Shown piece after piece: positions 50,201 to 63,639 of a stretch of DNA of 64,000 nt. The position numbers and the translations under genes were made by a program. The notes under the pieces are model-generated. The model was not told the origin of the DNA. It was given only the letters and a program-made list of their open reading frames with translations, and searched no databases. The DNA lies in assembly GCF_910592395.1 (NCBI RefSeq), contig NC_088308.1, forward strand, positions 27,233,501 to 27,297,500, in the 5' to 3' direction. Origin of the DNA: Lineus longissimus (lineage: Eukaryota > Nemertea > Pilidiophora > Heteronemertea > Lineidae). Each line of letters starts with the position of its first letter. The stretch's first letter is position 1.

Positions 50201-53200
50201 TAAAAGAGAAACAATACAAGATGATTAGCATATGAAGCAGTAAGCCTAATTCAATAATACTAAGTAACGGAATTGATAGTTTACAGCAATCAAATGACCA
50301 CAAGGTTACCAATAGTGAAAAAATGAAAGGATCTATTAATTACTATTTCAATCTACTCATCCTAATCTTTCAATATTGTTCACTTGTATCTACAGTTTAT
50401 GTACAGAAGCAAATGAGGATTGAGCTTTTCAACATTTCCGCCCCACATTTGAAAATACGCCATGGATGCCAGCTCGATCGGGCAAATCGTCCAGCCGGTA
50501 TTCCATGGGCGACAAAAAAGACTGGAAAGTTCGAAACTCTATAAGTGGTGTGAGCGAAAAAAAATCGAAGGACAATGTTAAAGACAGTAAGGTATAAACG
50601 TCACCTTTTAGAAGCACCAACCCTGATCCAGATATCGGGCTAATCCGGGTCAAAGAGCGGATGATATCCCAGACTTATTATGAGCAACTTCAATATCAAT
50701 ACAAGGCAAACTGAGTTGTGCTTCTTGAAATGAATGAGAACACAAGTGGCGGCATCAGTGTTGAAAGGCTCGCCACAAAATGCTTCGAAGTTTTTACCTG
50801 AATAGAAAAATGTTTCCAATTGAGAATTCTCTTCCTCGTATGATTCGTTAAAAAAATGCCAAAACGGCTTGTGAAATCAGCTTATACACCGCAGACTACG
50901 AATCCATTAGCAACTCTTATTTTGAATTACATGTATAATCGATTAAAGGGATTTTTTACTTCCAAAAGGTAAAGATGATGATAATTTTCTCGCCCCATTT
51001 GTTGCTGCATAACCGCTTTCGGGGACCTGCATTTCGGGCTTTATTGCATGTCCAGGAAAGCAGGAAAGTACGCCCGATGTCGATGAGAATCCAAATATTC
51101 CACGCCCAACACCATAGGAAAGGTAACCAGATGGTAGAATGGACTTCTACATGTTTTCCGCGGTGTAGCTGGCTCCTTTTGAAAATGGAGTTTACCGACT
51201 AGACGAACGAAACTTTTCATCCATTCTGAGCATTAACAAAAAAGTAGAGACAATGTCTCCAAACATTGTAAGACGTACTTTTTTCAGTCTTTCTCCTCGA
51301 TTTCGGAGGCACTGACAGCAGTACGGAAATATAGGATAGTTTCTCACAAGTCATTTTAGTAGTGTGTCTGGTTACATGGAGTCGTCTGCCTGGAAACAGA
51401 CATTGAGCAGTCTTCTTCAAGATGATGGAACTGATCTGTACGGCGCCCATCACCCTCTTCCACATATGAAAAACAAATGTCTGTTCCTAAGTATATGCTC
51501 TTGCATCCCATTCAGGATTTTCCGAAGGGAAAGTTTAGGGAGCATTCCTGTCGTACCACATGTACAAAGTATCCAATCAAAGATATCTAATTTGGCGTTA
51601 TCGGCGTGCCTAACAGAAATGGGCCAATCAGGAGACAATATTTTGGGGGTTCGTCGCTGTGTAACGTTTTGGGTCGTTCCGAAGAAACTACAGGAGATTT
51701 CATTGTGCGAGTTAAGTCTCGGGCTATTAAAGACGATTCACACCCGCGTGTCATAAGTTATGTGCTAAAATGTTCAGAAAATGTTTGATGCTTTGATCAT
51801 CCAAAATGGTTTCACGGCACCGTTTTTTGCTGATGTGTGTTGTTGATAGCACTAGCAGCAACCTCTGGAATAGACGCACTGCGGAGGAAGGTCATGGGAC
51901 GCCATTATAGAAAAATGACAAAGTGACAAACTCTACAATCAAATGACATGAACTATACAAACGAACATGCATGACATGTTGAGTCTAATGTAACTATATC
52001 ATTGTAGGGATTCGGACAGTGTCGGCAAGGCACTGTCCACTATGGTTACACATAGGGCTACAAAAACACTGCTTTCTCTATTTATTCAGGACACCTACAC
52101 CAATATCAACCGACTAACGGATGTGTCCAAGTTATCATCTAGAAATAACTAAAAGCAAATCCACGTCGAGTACCACAAAACAGAAGTTTTCGCTGTTGAA
52201 TCTGCCCGAGTTTTCAAATTTGTTACTGTCGTGTGCTAGCGCTGTGGTAACCATAGTGGACAGTGCCTTGCTGATATTGTCCGAATCCCCACAGTGTATA
52301 TCTAAAGTAGAGTATGTGGCGGGGTTATGTACATATGGTATCATATAATACAGTTTCAGCAGTCATTGCATTCACGCGTAGTCATATGCTTGCCACACAT
52401 TATAAGTGCGCATGCTGAAAGAATGGTTTAAAATCACATGCACTATCGAATGAAACATTCGCCATAATTAACTTCCATGTCACTTTAACCTGGTAATTTA
52501 ATCTATCGACCTTTTGAAAGCTACGACATGGGCTGTATAGCCGTTATCTACTAAAGGCACTATCTTCGCCACAGAAGAAAAGTAAAAGGCTTCGGCTGAA
52601 CTACTGCTTGAATCATTTGGCTACTATATGTATCCTCTGTAACCCCCAGAGACATTTCTCATCTTACACCAAAATATGAATAGGTTGGCAACCATCAGAC
52701 CGGCGCATCCGACTCAAAACCAATGCGACAACCAAGTGGTCCTGAAGTCACCACGATTTCTGCATTTCGCACTGAATTTCAAATGGAACGCTACCTTCCT
52801 AAGAAAAAGCCGAAAGCAATAAAAATATCATGATTGGCGGAGCAGAACTGAAGCCCTCTGATGGGGCAATGCAACAGAAGGTTTCACTAAAATGTCCAAA
52901 ATGCATCCAGTTCAACAAGAATCGGACGAAGGATGTTTTATCTCATACAAACCTCCTATATAAACCTTATAATGCGTTGTCAAGGATGAGGATGTGTAAT
53001 CCAGAATTTTTAACATTGAATCTTTTCGATATCAATGATACTGCATTTCTAACTAAAGATAATCGGTTTCTATTCAGACAACTTCAGACAGCATTCGATG
53101 TTTGTCCAACACGTATCAAAGTGTTATCCCCATAAAGCTGAAAGATCGTATTAGTTTCAATTGATATTTACGCTAGTTTACTGCATAATGTGATGAAAGA

Positions 53201-54610
53201 AAATGAACGAGGCATGATCACAATATTCCTTGGCTGTAACACGTGACCAAAGTATCATATCCGTATTTTCGGTCTTGAGATGCTTTGAACGGCTCACAAC
53301 AAGCAAGATGAGAGCATGACCAGCGCATCACACGCGGCCACTCGGGAATAATAAGCCACACTGAAGACTATGATGATCCTTTTCTTTTGTTTCTAATCAG
53401 CTGTGCAATCTGGCCAAATTTGGCTAGCCTCCAGTGATCCCCATGGGCAATATTGGGAACCACTGAGAGAGCATCCAAATTTTATCACTTTCATTAAGTC
53501 TGTTGTTTCACTTGAGTTGTCCACTGCGCGAATTACTCAGGATCTAAAACAATGATGAATCTAGCTCAGCTACGACGATCACCGAACTGGGAGAAGAAAC
53601 CCTCCGGATGTTGCTTGGATCACAAAATATGAGTAGGCAGAGGTTCGTTGAAGACTCCTCTTTAGTAGAAGCGAACCTAATAGCAGTAAGTATCCTTTCT
53701 GGACTGGCGTCGTTGCATTCTGAAACAAAAGTGGCTTCCGCGATCTAGCCATGCACATAAATCCTCAGACAGAACAGAGTCAATTAAACATTTCCATGTA
53801 CCAAAAATAAAGGAGACCGCTTATTATGAAAGTTCCCGAATCACAAAATGCATATCAACCTCATCCACATGCACTCCCATTCAATTTTTGTACATTTTTA
53901 TATGTCGGATTTATCGAAAATGTACATATAATGAAATTCTTTTCACTGGAGCTGTTTTACTGAGCAGCTCAACAACCTCCACGAAAGGCCTTGCTGTTTA
54001 GTAGAACTATCAGTAAAATTCATACTGCCTAGCTGAACCTCATGCGAAATGCCTACTAAGAGCTACTAGAATTTCTTCGTTCATTCCTCAGCGCACGAGG
54101 AGCTGAGCATCAATGGTCAGCTGGTCTGAATCAAGAGTTATTCATTACATTTCATTTGAATTCTTAATAAGTGCAGCTGAACCTCATCTATCCAACTACA
54201 GAGCGTCCTACCAGTAATATTATGATTTTGTGGTTAAAACTACCTGAGCGAGCACTATTTTCTTTAAACACCAGTTAATAAAGTGGAATTATAAGAGGAA
54301 TCCACGTGCTTTGAAACACATTCCAATGAAGTGACATTTGCATATATATAACGTATTACAATGGTATGTATTTTATGGTATATCATGTTAATTGAGGAGA
54401 GCACGTGTTTTCAGGTCTCAGAATATAGGTGACGTGATATAAGGATTGATGACGGAATTCCTGCACTTTAGCCACTGCAGTATATTATACTCCACGTTCT
54501 CTGTTTAATTTCAAGAACATCCCTGGTAGGTAAACAATGTGAATATTTGAGAAGATGTCACAGGATGTTTCAAAAAGGGTTTTCTGACCTTTTACTATGA
54601 CCATCTAGTT
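47300..54610. other. Long stretch without recognised gene
   Basis: No coding exon recognised in about 7.3 kb. The region at 48825-48900 is low complexity (ggtaatgg-type runs). A long inverted repeat at 52007-52289 is listed separately. Part may be 3' UTR of the NMDA receptor gene on its right. Confidence 0.4.
52007..52289. repeat. Inverted repeat with ~43-bp arms
   Basis: The arm 52007-52048 (gggattcggacagtg... to ...ctatggttac) is repeated in reverse at 52247-52289 with about three mismatches. The spacer is about 200 bp. It could be a palindromic non-autonomous transposon or a structured transcript. No protein coding. Confidence 0.75.
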
Positions 54611-57600
54611 TCATAATACTGTCTCCTTTTCCAGAGAAAAACTATCGTCTTTTATACCCATATATAAATTGCCTTTGTGTCTTTTGGTGAGCTTTTTTGA
54701 CCCGAGAGGATCCTCACTCGAGTCCCTGGATGATGCGGCCGTATTTTTCAAGCTATTGCTCCTCTGAATCAAAAGGTCATCGGACTGTTCACCCTTCCAC
54801 GCTGGCATAGACGATGGCGGCTTCTTAGGCGAAGTATGCATTTTTTGTTTTTTATTATAAACAGAATCTGGAACAATATCAATATCTACAGACGGTTCTG
54901 ATACTATAACGTCGGCCGACCTTCTCCCCCCATCAGTGTCTGGAAGCCGGGCCCGTAGCCAGCTATCCGGTGGCTCGGGCAAGGGTAGAGGGTCGGTTAA
55001 AGGGTACGGAGGTATGCTAGTCTCTCCGCCAACATTGAAACCTGGTTCTGGAGGTTTGCCCCTCTTATCTTTACTTTTGGAGTCTTGTTCTGACCACGTT
55101 ATCGCTGGCGGTTCTACTCCATGATCGCTGCAAGAGAAAGGAGAACATTTTAGTTATTCTTAGTTATGCATTACTTGGAGGTATCCCTAGGAACGAGACA
55201 TGTTAAACCATATACCCAACCCAGCAGCCAGATCGCCAATGGTGCTGTCCATTCACCAACACCATAACCGGAACCAATGGGAAAAACATAAAATGGCCGA
55301 CATCAAACTTACATCCGGCGTAGGCCTTTACCAGGCTTCCCCATTCTGAAGAAAGAGGTAAATTATATTCAGCACTACACAAAAATCTAGATTAAGTTGG
55401 TGCTAGTCATTTCTCTGGGTCTAGCCTCGCAACAATGTGACACAATTGGTGGACATCGAATGATGATCATGCAGACATAATCTCGTGATGATTGTGCAAA
55501 GTGAATTTAACATGTTTCAAGCGAATGTGCCCGTGTAAAGCTTGATGAAAAAGGTCAGCCTCATGAAGTCCGGACGTTATCAAATGTTGGTAACTTACAC
55601 TAATGCGTCCTTCAACTTGTCAATCTTCATAAGTGCTAAATCTAACTCGTGCTTTGCCTTCCAAAGCTGTGTTTCACAAATAGGGTTTTTACACCTGTGG
55701 TGTCGTATCAACTCCGTCGTCTCCAGGACTGACTCCTGGAACGTCAGAGATTTCCCCATACTCTGAAAAGAGAAGGAAGTAATTTGATAATTACAGCAAC
55801 AGAATCCTTCCTATATTTGTTTACCAGGTGTACTGTTCGATCAAAAGAAGTAGTAGACGTACATGTAACATTGGCTATTGCACTGACTTCAGTGTAACAG
55901 GCGGTCTGGGCGTCTTTACTGTAGACGAAACCCGTAAAAGGATAGAGAACAATAGCAACCAGTTGTACATTTCAGTGATTCTGTCTTCTGATCTTTTCGA
56001 CTTGTATCCAGTTTTTGCAACCTAGCCACTCAGTCACCATGATTCTCATCACTACGCAAGCTGGCGCAACATCAGAGTGAAGCTATTCAGCACGATCTCA
56101 AACCAATTCTTTCTTTTACGCAAGTGTACGACTAGCCAACTGAAAGGTTATACTCTTTATGTTAGCATTCTGTTTGAGAGATGAACGAAAAGAGGGGGAC
56201 ATGTATGGAAAAGGACGTGGCAATCATAAGGTACAGATTTCGGATGGACCCAAACAGTGCCATCTTAGTCGAGAAAATCGCTCAAGATGAAAAATAGAGG
56301 ATAACCACGACAATCAAAAACTTGTCAGAGAATTATTATCGGAGGAATCACATGAAAAAAGGTGTACCATTTACGGTGGTGAACAAAATGGCGAGCAAGG
56401 GTCAGAGATTGGGAAGAGAATGTAAGGGTACCATATAAAAGCCTTGGAAGATGTATATTTTGTTCCAAACCTGTTCTACCTATGACACTAGCTCTAAACC
56501 CACCGAATTCTAACTTTATATAATGCAGATAAATACAAGGAAAAATGGAACCTTTGCACCAAGCTTTAAATAACAGGCAAATCATTAGTATTCAAGAAGC
56601 TCTGTGTCAATTGGTTACAGTAATAGAGGACAAATCAAATGTCAATATCTACTACACAACTTGTATGTCATTTGCATGTTGATAAGGTATTCTGCAACAG
56701 AATACCTTATTGCATGCAAGTTTGAATATGTGATTCTCTTCACCAATATCGACAGAGCTTCACGACAGGTTTTGAACGCTGTTCTTGAGTCACCTCTCTA
56801 TTATCATGATTATCATTATCTGGGCTTCCGCAACAACCCTGAAATGTAATGCTCAAGGCTAAAGAAAAGGTGAAAAACCATATCGGTATGCAATTTGCAA
56901 CTAGGAACCTAAAAGCAACGATGAGAAAAGCTATGGTTACTATAGAGCAGTTCTACATGCGTATGGTTCCTCCTTATCAGCGAATGGCTACTTCTGAACC
57001 AAGCATCTATCCTACCTAGCGAAATTACATAAGTATGCCTGTATACTACTTGCAAGAAATTACAAAATTAAGCTTTGATTCTGTTCACACAATTCAAGAA
57101 AACTTACCAAACTAATTAATCCGCAGTACCCGCCTTTGTCCCACTTTCTTAATCGTGGTCGGACAAATTTGAAATATAAGTGTTCGAGTAACAATAACAA
57201 GACACCGAGTAACATTCCTCCAGCCAACAATATGAATGCACTGGTAAAGTTTTTTATTTCCAGCGGATGAGATTTGTCACCCTTTTCATCATTTCCCTTG
57301 CACGCTCCTCGCAACCAGAACTTCCGCAATCGTTCTAACGTCCCTGGAAGAGAGGCAAGCTGGTTAAGCATAAAGAATGAGCAACGAATTTGAAAGCCAC
57401 AGTCAGAGTGACAAAAAAGCATTGCTGGTTTGTCAATAAGAGTGAGTGACTACCAGTCGCCCTCTATTTAATCACTTGTGTGCATCGTACGTGAGGGACT
57501 TCAGCAGATGCACGCAACCACTTCAGAGTGTCAAGTGTTGAGGCATTGGCATAAAACCTGTCTCACATGACAATGATAAGAACACATTAGGTTTGATCAA

Positions 57601-60600
57601 ACTAATATCCACCTCTCAGGTTTTTTTAACAGTAATCAGTGCCAAACGAATCTCATCAACTGTCCGTGTTATGTTTTATTGGTTAAGATACATGTAAACT
57701 CTACTTACCGTCGTGTTGTAATTTCGTAAGTATAGAATTGACTTTGTTTATCCATTTTGAGCCCTTTGGGAATGCTACACCGTAACCCGTCATTGCATAC
57801 CATTTGCCAACAGTTCGAAGTTTGCATTTCTCGTCGTGGGAAGCCTTGTATTGGAGCACGCTGGCATCGTATATAAAGGCATCTATCGTACTGGAAAGTA
57901 TGATCGACAGATTTAGCTATCTTACTGGAAGGTATGATAAACTGAAGGTTTTGTTCACTGGAAAGTATCGTAGTTAAGTATTAACATACTTATATGTAGC
58001 TACGATATTGTGATGGAGAGCATGCGCAACAGATTTAGGCATCGTACTGTAAACCGAAAGCAAATAAAGGAACTTTTTCAAAATCGTAACACATGACATT
58101 AATGACATGAATATGACACGATCTCTCAATATTTGATAAACCGCAAATATGAAATCCCGGTACTGCCGAATATTGTTTGATAATGGAGTCAATGGCATAG
58201 TTGACGCTAAGCTTTGAAACAAATGGCAAAATCCTCTTTGACACTTACCCTCTTTTTGTCGCCAGGATCCCTTCATCTACTTTTGACTTATTATACTGCT
58301 TCATATAACTGTACATATCAGGGTAATTTTTCTTGAGGTTGATTTCTGTGCTACCATTTGGAACTGTGGCAAATTTGAATGGAGGTTTGAAAGAATATGG
58401 ATTTTTGAGCTGAAACATAATTGTAAAATTATGGCTAATGGTGTGTCCTTGACGTTAAAAAACAAACACTCTTACTGTACATATCCTCTGTTGACAGGCC
58501 TTCCACAGCGATTTTAAGAATACACTTTGGCATATAGCTGCATTTCGGTTTGGAAAATCTGCACATTGGCACATTATTTGCTATACGGTGACCGAACATA
58601 AAGATATCATGATACGTGTTGAATCTCCACTTCAAATAAACCGACATATTGGAGATAGTCTTTCATATTTTTTGCTGATTGCACTCACCCTAATGTCCTG
58701 AATACCACTAAGGTCATAATATACCTCTTTGGCTATCATGAATGCTGCTAGGTTAGCCGTGTAGCTGGCGAGAAAGACTACTGCAAACAAGGCCCAGACG
58801 CTGGCCATGAACCGGCCGGACACTCCACGAGGGTTATCCGTATTCACCGACGCGGCAAACAGCATCGCCCAAATCAACCAGAAGGCTCGGAATAAGGAGA
58901 ACCGATGGTCTGAAGCAAGAAACGCATAACGCTTTTTCCGAAGGAAGACATCGAATTTGATCATTTCTCTGCATTGTCTCTGTGACACAATGTTACAACA
59001 AGTCCTAGTTTCTGTAGCTGTAAGTGACCAGGAGTATCACTCCTCTGGACAGGATACTGGTCACTGCACGTAAGACTCAGTTAAAACTGAGTCTACTTTG
59101 ATTACGTGAAGCTTGACCTCAAGTGATTTTGTATCTTGACATTAAGAAAAAATATACCAAGGTTGAACTTAATGTGAACTAGTTTCTAGCTTCTAAGCCA
59201 CTTCATAGTTAACGTTGTAAGCAGAGAAATGAACAAATTTCAAACATTACGTGATATACAGGGAGATTGCAAAAGATTAGTTTTTTATTGATCAATTGTT
59301 GGCACCTTTGAGGTAAGGTGTCACATTTCGCCACTATAAGATGCAATAGAACTTAGACAGGTAAAGAGGTTGTTGGCGGCATTCATCAAAGGATTAACAT
59401 TGAACGTTTTCAAGTTCAAGTCAGTGTTAAGTGTCGGGGATGATCACGAAAAACATTGTACACAATGTTTCTGTTCAACATGGTACACACGCTGCTGCCG
59501 AATGCAACAGTTCCTGGTAAGCCCGGCTGGCAACTTATCATGTTGAATAACATATTATCCATAATCTAAAATCATATCTGACGGACGACACACGCGAACA
59601 ACACAATTGATGGCGACATCAGCAATACGATCATCTGCCTACTTGGAGAAATTATTTTTCCTGTCGCTCAGGCCGTCGCCCTTATTGCAGTCGTAGCTCC
59701 TGTTTTATTTTTTGTGACCAAGATGGAAGTCTGTGTCAGTGCGACAAGTGCCCTAATAATTGGCCTATATTCCAGCGGAAAGTCACCACAGAAAGAAATA
59801 TTCATGTATTACTTACGAAATTAACGCAGTGATACGATCCATCATGATTTTGTCAGCGATCACAACATACAAATGTGGACTTTCGAGGGGCCCGTTGAAT
59901 GAGTGTACAAACAACCACGGCAGCCATTTTTGTAATTACAAGTACGCTTTTACAGACTCCATTTGAATGCTATCGGTTTTTAGTGTAAATTATCCAACCT
60001 GTCTTACCAGAACAAAAAGGAGAGTATTCCTTAGGCAGGGCGATGAATTATCTTCGTGGTTATGAAACGCCAGTGTCATTTCATAGATCATGTCTAAAAG
60101 TCGGGAATGGTAAATTTCAAATTCAAAATCACATAACATACCGTATGTGATTGTAATGTTATGCGGCGATAAAATCCCATGAAATACTCTCCTTGTAGCA
60201 TATTGAATAACAGTAAACAACTTGACCATCACCAATTAAGGATTAAAATACTGGGGATTCATGCGAATAAGGGCAAATAAGGCACAAAAACTGTGTTTGC
60301 ACAACTATCACAAAATGTACGGATTTTAGTAATTCTTGCACCTTATTCACGAGATACCCAGTAAATCCACCCTATTCCCCATGCAAGGAAGGAGCACCAG
60401 ATGTAATTTTGGTTGCCACTAAAATGTACTTAAACCCTGTTTCAAACATTGCCGTCATTATGGTATTTTACCTGAAGGCTAAATATCATACTCAAAGAGA
60501 AAAAAGATAATTTAAATTTTGGAATATATTCATAATGCATGCAAATATATCACATTATAATATAGATTTCTTCATGCATTACACCGCAAAATAAATATAC

Positions 60601-63600
60601 CCAGAGTGCATCTGTTTTGAAATAAATATTTACCAAAGATGACATATAAGGCGATATTTAAATTTAAAAGTAAAATTAGAAAAGATTAATCGCATTTGAC
60701 TAATTTTAAAATCCATATATGCTACTACATGTGTGTATGCACCAGTCTCTGCGACCACTTCAATTTTTTAACAGTCTACAGTTAAATGCCGTTCATTGTT
60801 CAACATTATTTGAATTATGGTCTAAAGTAAGTAAAAATTTAATTCTTAATTTGGATAGAGAAAATCATTGAATTTCTGTTGTTCTGATATGTTACCGGAA
60901 TCTTTATATATTTTGTAATGTATATGCCTTCAACCCAATTTTATGTCATGTTATCACGTATGCTATGAAACAGTGAATCACATTAGTTGTTAACAGGCAA
61001 AAGAATCCATAATTTACTATTTTTATCCATCTCGGCATGCGAAACATAGACGTATGACGCAGACACAGAAAGGCACACATTCTGATGCGGCAGCCATTTT
61101 GTAAAAAGGACAACCCCGCGCCCATGAATCGGTCATAGTCTTGAGTGATTAGTCCATCATCAGGTTAACGGTATTCCTCAACTGGACCCAAAATATCAAT
61201 GTGCCCTTCACCATGAGTACATTTCAAACGTTACCAACACCAAAGGTTTCCCGTATTACAAAATGTATTTAATTTGTTCAGAAAGAGTTCATGACAATAA
61301 TGGTGTTTCTCTAAGCTTTGCTTTGCTCGAGAATGTTAGAAAAATACTAACGATATTCTGCCGCTTTTAAAACTATTAAGTCCTGATTCGTTCCTTATTA
61401 TTTCAAACAGTTATTTAATTGACATTAGTGGCATTGAATTTTCAAAATAGTATCAAAAAGCATAGCAAATTTTTTGATTTGGATTCCGAAATCGGGTAAT
61501 TTCAACTTTTAAATTTCCATTTGCAGTTTTACATTATCCTTCCTTTTCTATTTCTGAACACGAAAAATTTACCTCTTTTTACCTCTAATAGGGGTTCTGC
61601 CCTGGTCCATGGCATCTGGACTCAGCCAGTCAAAGATGAAGATGGCCGCTCCGGTAGCATGCACACTAAACACAAGAATTAAACACCATGACGGGTAATC
61701 GTAAGGCTCTGAAAGATAGGAAGCAGCCAGATAGAGGAAATAAATCGAAGTTCTGCATGACCGAAAATGTAATTGTGGCCGCGGAACAACTAGACGTTTG
61801 ACCAGAGCCGTCCGAATTCAGATTCAATCGATTGTCGGATTAAGATAAAGTCTTGTCCGGAAACATTTCGAAAGATTTCGATTGTCGGATTTAGGCAAAC
61901 AGAAGATTTGCCACCAGCATGTTCTATCAGGACATCACATTCGCCTGCTAGCTGTCACGTATGTACACTTGCATAGCAGATGTGGACAGTCGTTACTGGA
62001 CATGAGCATTGTCAGATACAATACAATATCTCGGTTTACACTGAGAAACATGACAGCTGACGTCATATTCTCTCGAATGGTTGGATAGTGCTCGGTGCAG
62101 GACACACATGAACATGAAGAATGCATTACCGTGTAAGATGCGTGCCATTGCAAGCAAAAAACATTAAACAGTTGCCACATTCTGAGGTAATGCCCCGGTT
62201 AGTGCACGGCTACATTTCCCAAACTTTGTATAAATAAGCACATTGAAACCACTTCTGGAATGCTGTGATTCAAACGTTTGGCTGCTCCCGTGTTGGCCAC
62301 GGATTAGGCATAATATATACTGATAATAATGAATAAGGCAGGATGGCGTTACCTGCTACGAAATACGTGCAAATAAACCCCATGAGGCATGATGTCATCA
62401 ACATTGCCAATGGTATCAACCTTTTCGAAAAAAAGAATACACAAATGAGTGGAATATTTTCCGGCAACAAATTGATCCGAAATTTTACGTCGACATGAAA
62501 CGCGACTAATACTACATGTAAGTGGTAATCTTCCGATAGTTTGGTGTTAGTACAGTGTATATACATTCTTGGTTTTTCACTTGATATACTTGGGCAAAGC
62601 TTAAGTTTGAAGACGAAGATTATAGAATGATTATTTCAGTGCATTAAGGCGACAGGAAAAGAAGACGGTGCGAAATGAGGATGCTAAGTATGTTAAGTAT
62701 AAATTACAACGTCTATGCTTTAATCAGTGGCAGTATGGTGGCGCTTCAGTAAAAATTGATAGGAAAATCGGTAAAAATCAGGAAAGTGAATATAGTTAAA
62801 GAATGTTAACAGATTTGATCGTGCCTTAGCCAAACAGTTAGACGTATATATATAGTATCGGGAAGACTCTTCTACGTCACGTAACTAGGATTTCGAACTA
62901 AACTTTCGTAGAATGTAATTTCCTCGACCCAAATGCATCTCTATGTATTATCCTTTTCTCCGGTTTCGACCGACACGTTGATGACACCATGACCTCCAAG
63001 TCAAAACGACTGTTCGTCGCTCAGCAAAAAATGGCAAAACACCCAGGCAGACACGTACAACTAGTCCTACATACACATGGTGCAGTGATCGTATACAGAA
63101 ACGTGCAAAGATGCACTTGCCCTCGAGGTCAAGGTCATGCCGAACTCAAAGAAAATGTAGTGAGCTACGTATTCCTATAAATTTCAATTTAAAACTATTT
63201 GCTACCATTTACTTTATTCGGTACAAATTACGAATTAAGTAAATCGCACTTTTTATCGAAAACTACTGGTACATTGTGCATTGGAAATGGAAATAGTTTA
63301 TGAATCAGTTCAAACTCACTGGTGATTCAATTTTCATTATAAAGGGTTGACATATTTGCCAAAGTGAAGGCAATACGTAGCTCTGTCACAGTCATAGTGA
63401 CGTCATTCATCAGAGCTGATGACAGACTATCCAAATATGCATGACGTCACATCTTTCTTTGCAAAAGCTGTATACGAAATCGCACAGTCATTGTGTCTGG
63501 TTACCTTTATTTTCCCTAATTCTAACCTCGGCCTGAGTGGCCCAACTGGCACTGATCAGTTCTGATATATACACTGCTGCGGACATTACACACATATACA

Positions 63601-63639
63601 TCACCAAGATTAAAAGCCAAGTTCCTAAATCAAATGGCT
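54611..63639 (-). CDS. NMDA-type ionotropic glutamate receptor subunit, GluN2-like, 3' half
   Basis: Minus-strand exons read are 63505-63639 and 61583-61708 (alternative M1 exons), 58689-58909 (M2 pore, M3), 58249-58409, 57709-57890, 57108-57343 (M4), 55599-55735, 55313-55345 and 54611-55127 with the stop. All junctions keep phase. M3 has the signature [10 protein letters not shown]2 contains TVPNGSTE and [10 protein letters not shown]. The Ser-Thr pair and the Asp are the glutamate-binding residues of GluN2, so a glutamate-binding GluN2-like subunit is likely rather than GluN1 or GluN3. The M2 tip reads [13 protein letters not shown], with Ala-Ala where GluN2 has Asn-Asn. The cytoplasmic tail is about 240 residues, much shorter than in vertebrates, and ends ETVL, a class I PDZ ligand. 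The amino-terminal domain and S1 lie beyond the right edge. Confidence 0.93.
58910..61582 (-). other. Intron of NMDA receptor gene, AT-rich
   Basis: Large intron between the M2-M3 exon and M1 version 1. No exon, RNA gene or repeat is recognised in it; 60.4-61.0 kb is strongly AT-rich. Confidence 0.6.
61583..61708 (-). CDS. M1 exon, version 1, of the NMDA receptor gene
   Basis: 126 nt encoding [16 protein letters not shown]... through IFIFDWLSP to GRTPIR. It starts after TTTCAG with AG|CC and ends with AGA G before GTAAAA. The trailing G joins AC CAT of the M2-M3 exon to give Asp. This is the pre-M1 and M1 segment of a GluN subunit (compare the EPF...W start in GluN2). Confidence 0.85.
62353..62420 (-). 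pseudogene. Possible degenerate third M1-like exon
   Basis: 68 nt between an AAAAG acceptor and a GCAG|GTAACG donor encode [20 protein letters not shown], a hydrophobic segment. Its 3' phase equals that of the two M1 exons, but its 5' phase does not match them. It lacks the EP...W start. It may be a decayed exon copy or coincidence. Confidence 0.25.
63505..63639 (-). CDS. M1 exon, version 2, of the NMDA receptor gene
   Basis: 135 nt encoding [16 protein letters not shown]... through [11 protein letters not shown] to VRIRENK. It has the same 5' phase (AG|CC after TTTCAG) and 3' phase (AAA G before GTAACC) as 61583-61708. Either version can therefore splice in frame to the M2-M3 exon. The two share EP(Y/F)D, W.LILV and an AA(I/V) core. 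Confidence 0.8.

Noticed and set aside
55736-55763. Earlier acceptor (TTTTCAG at 55764) for the post-M4 exon
   Set aside because: It puts an in-frame stop before the conserved [19 protein letters not shown] segment. The acceptor TTTCCAG ending at 55736 keeps the frame.
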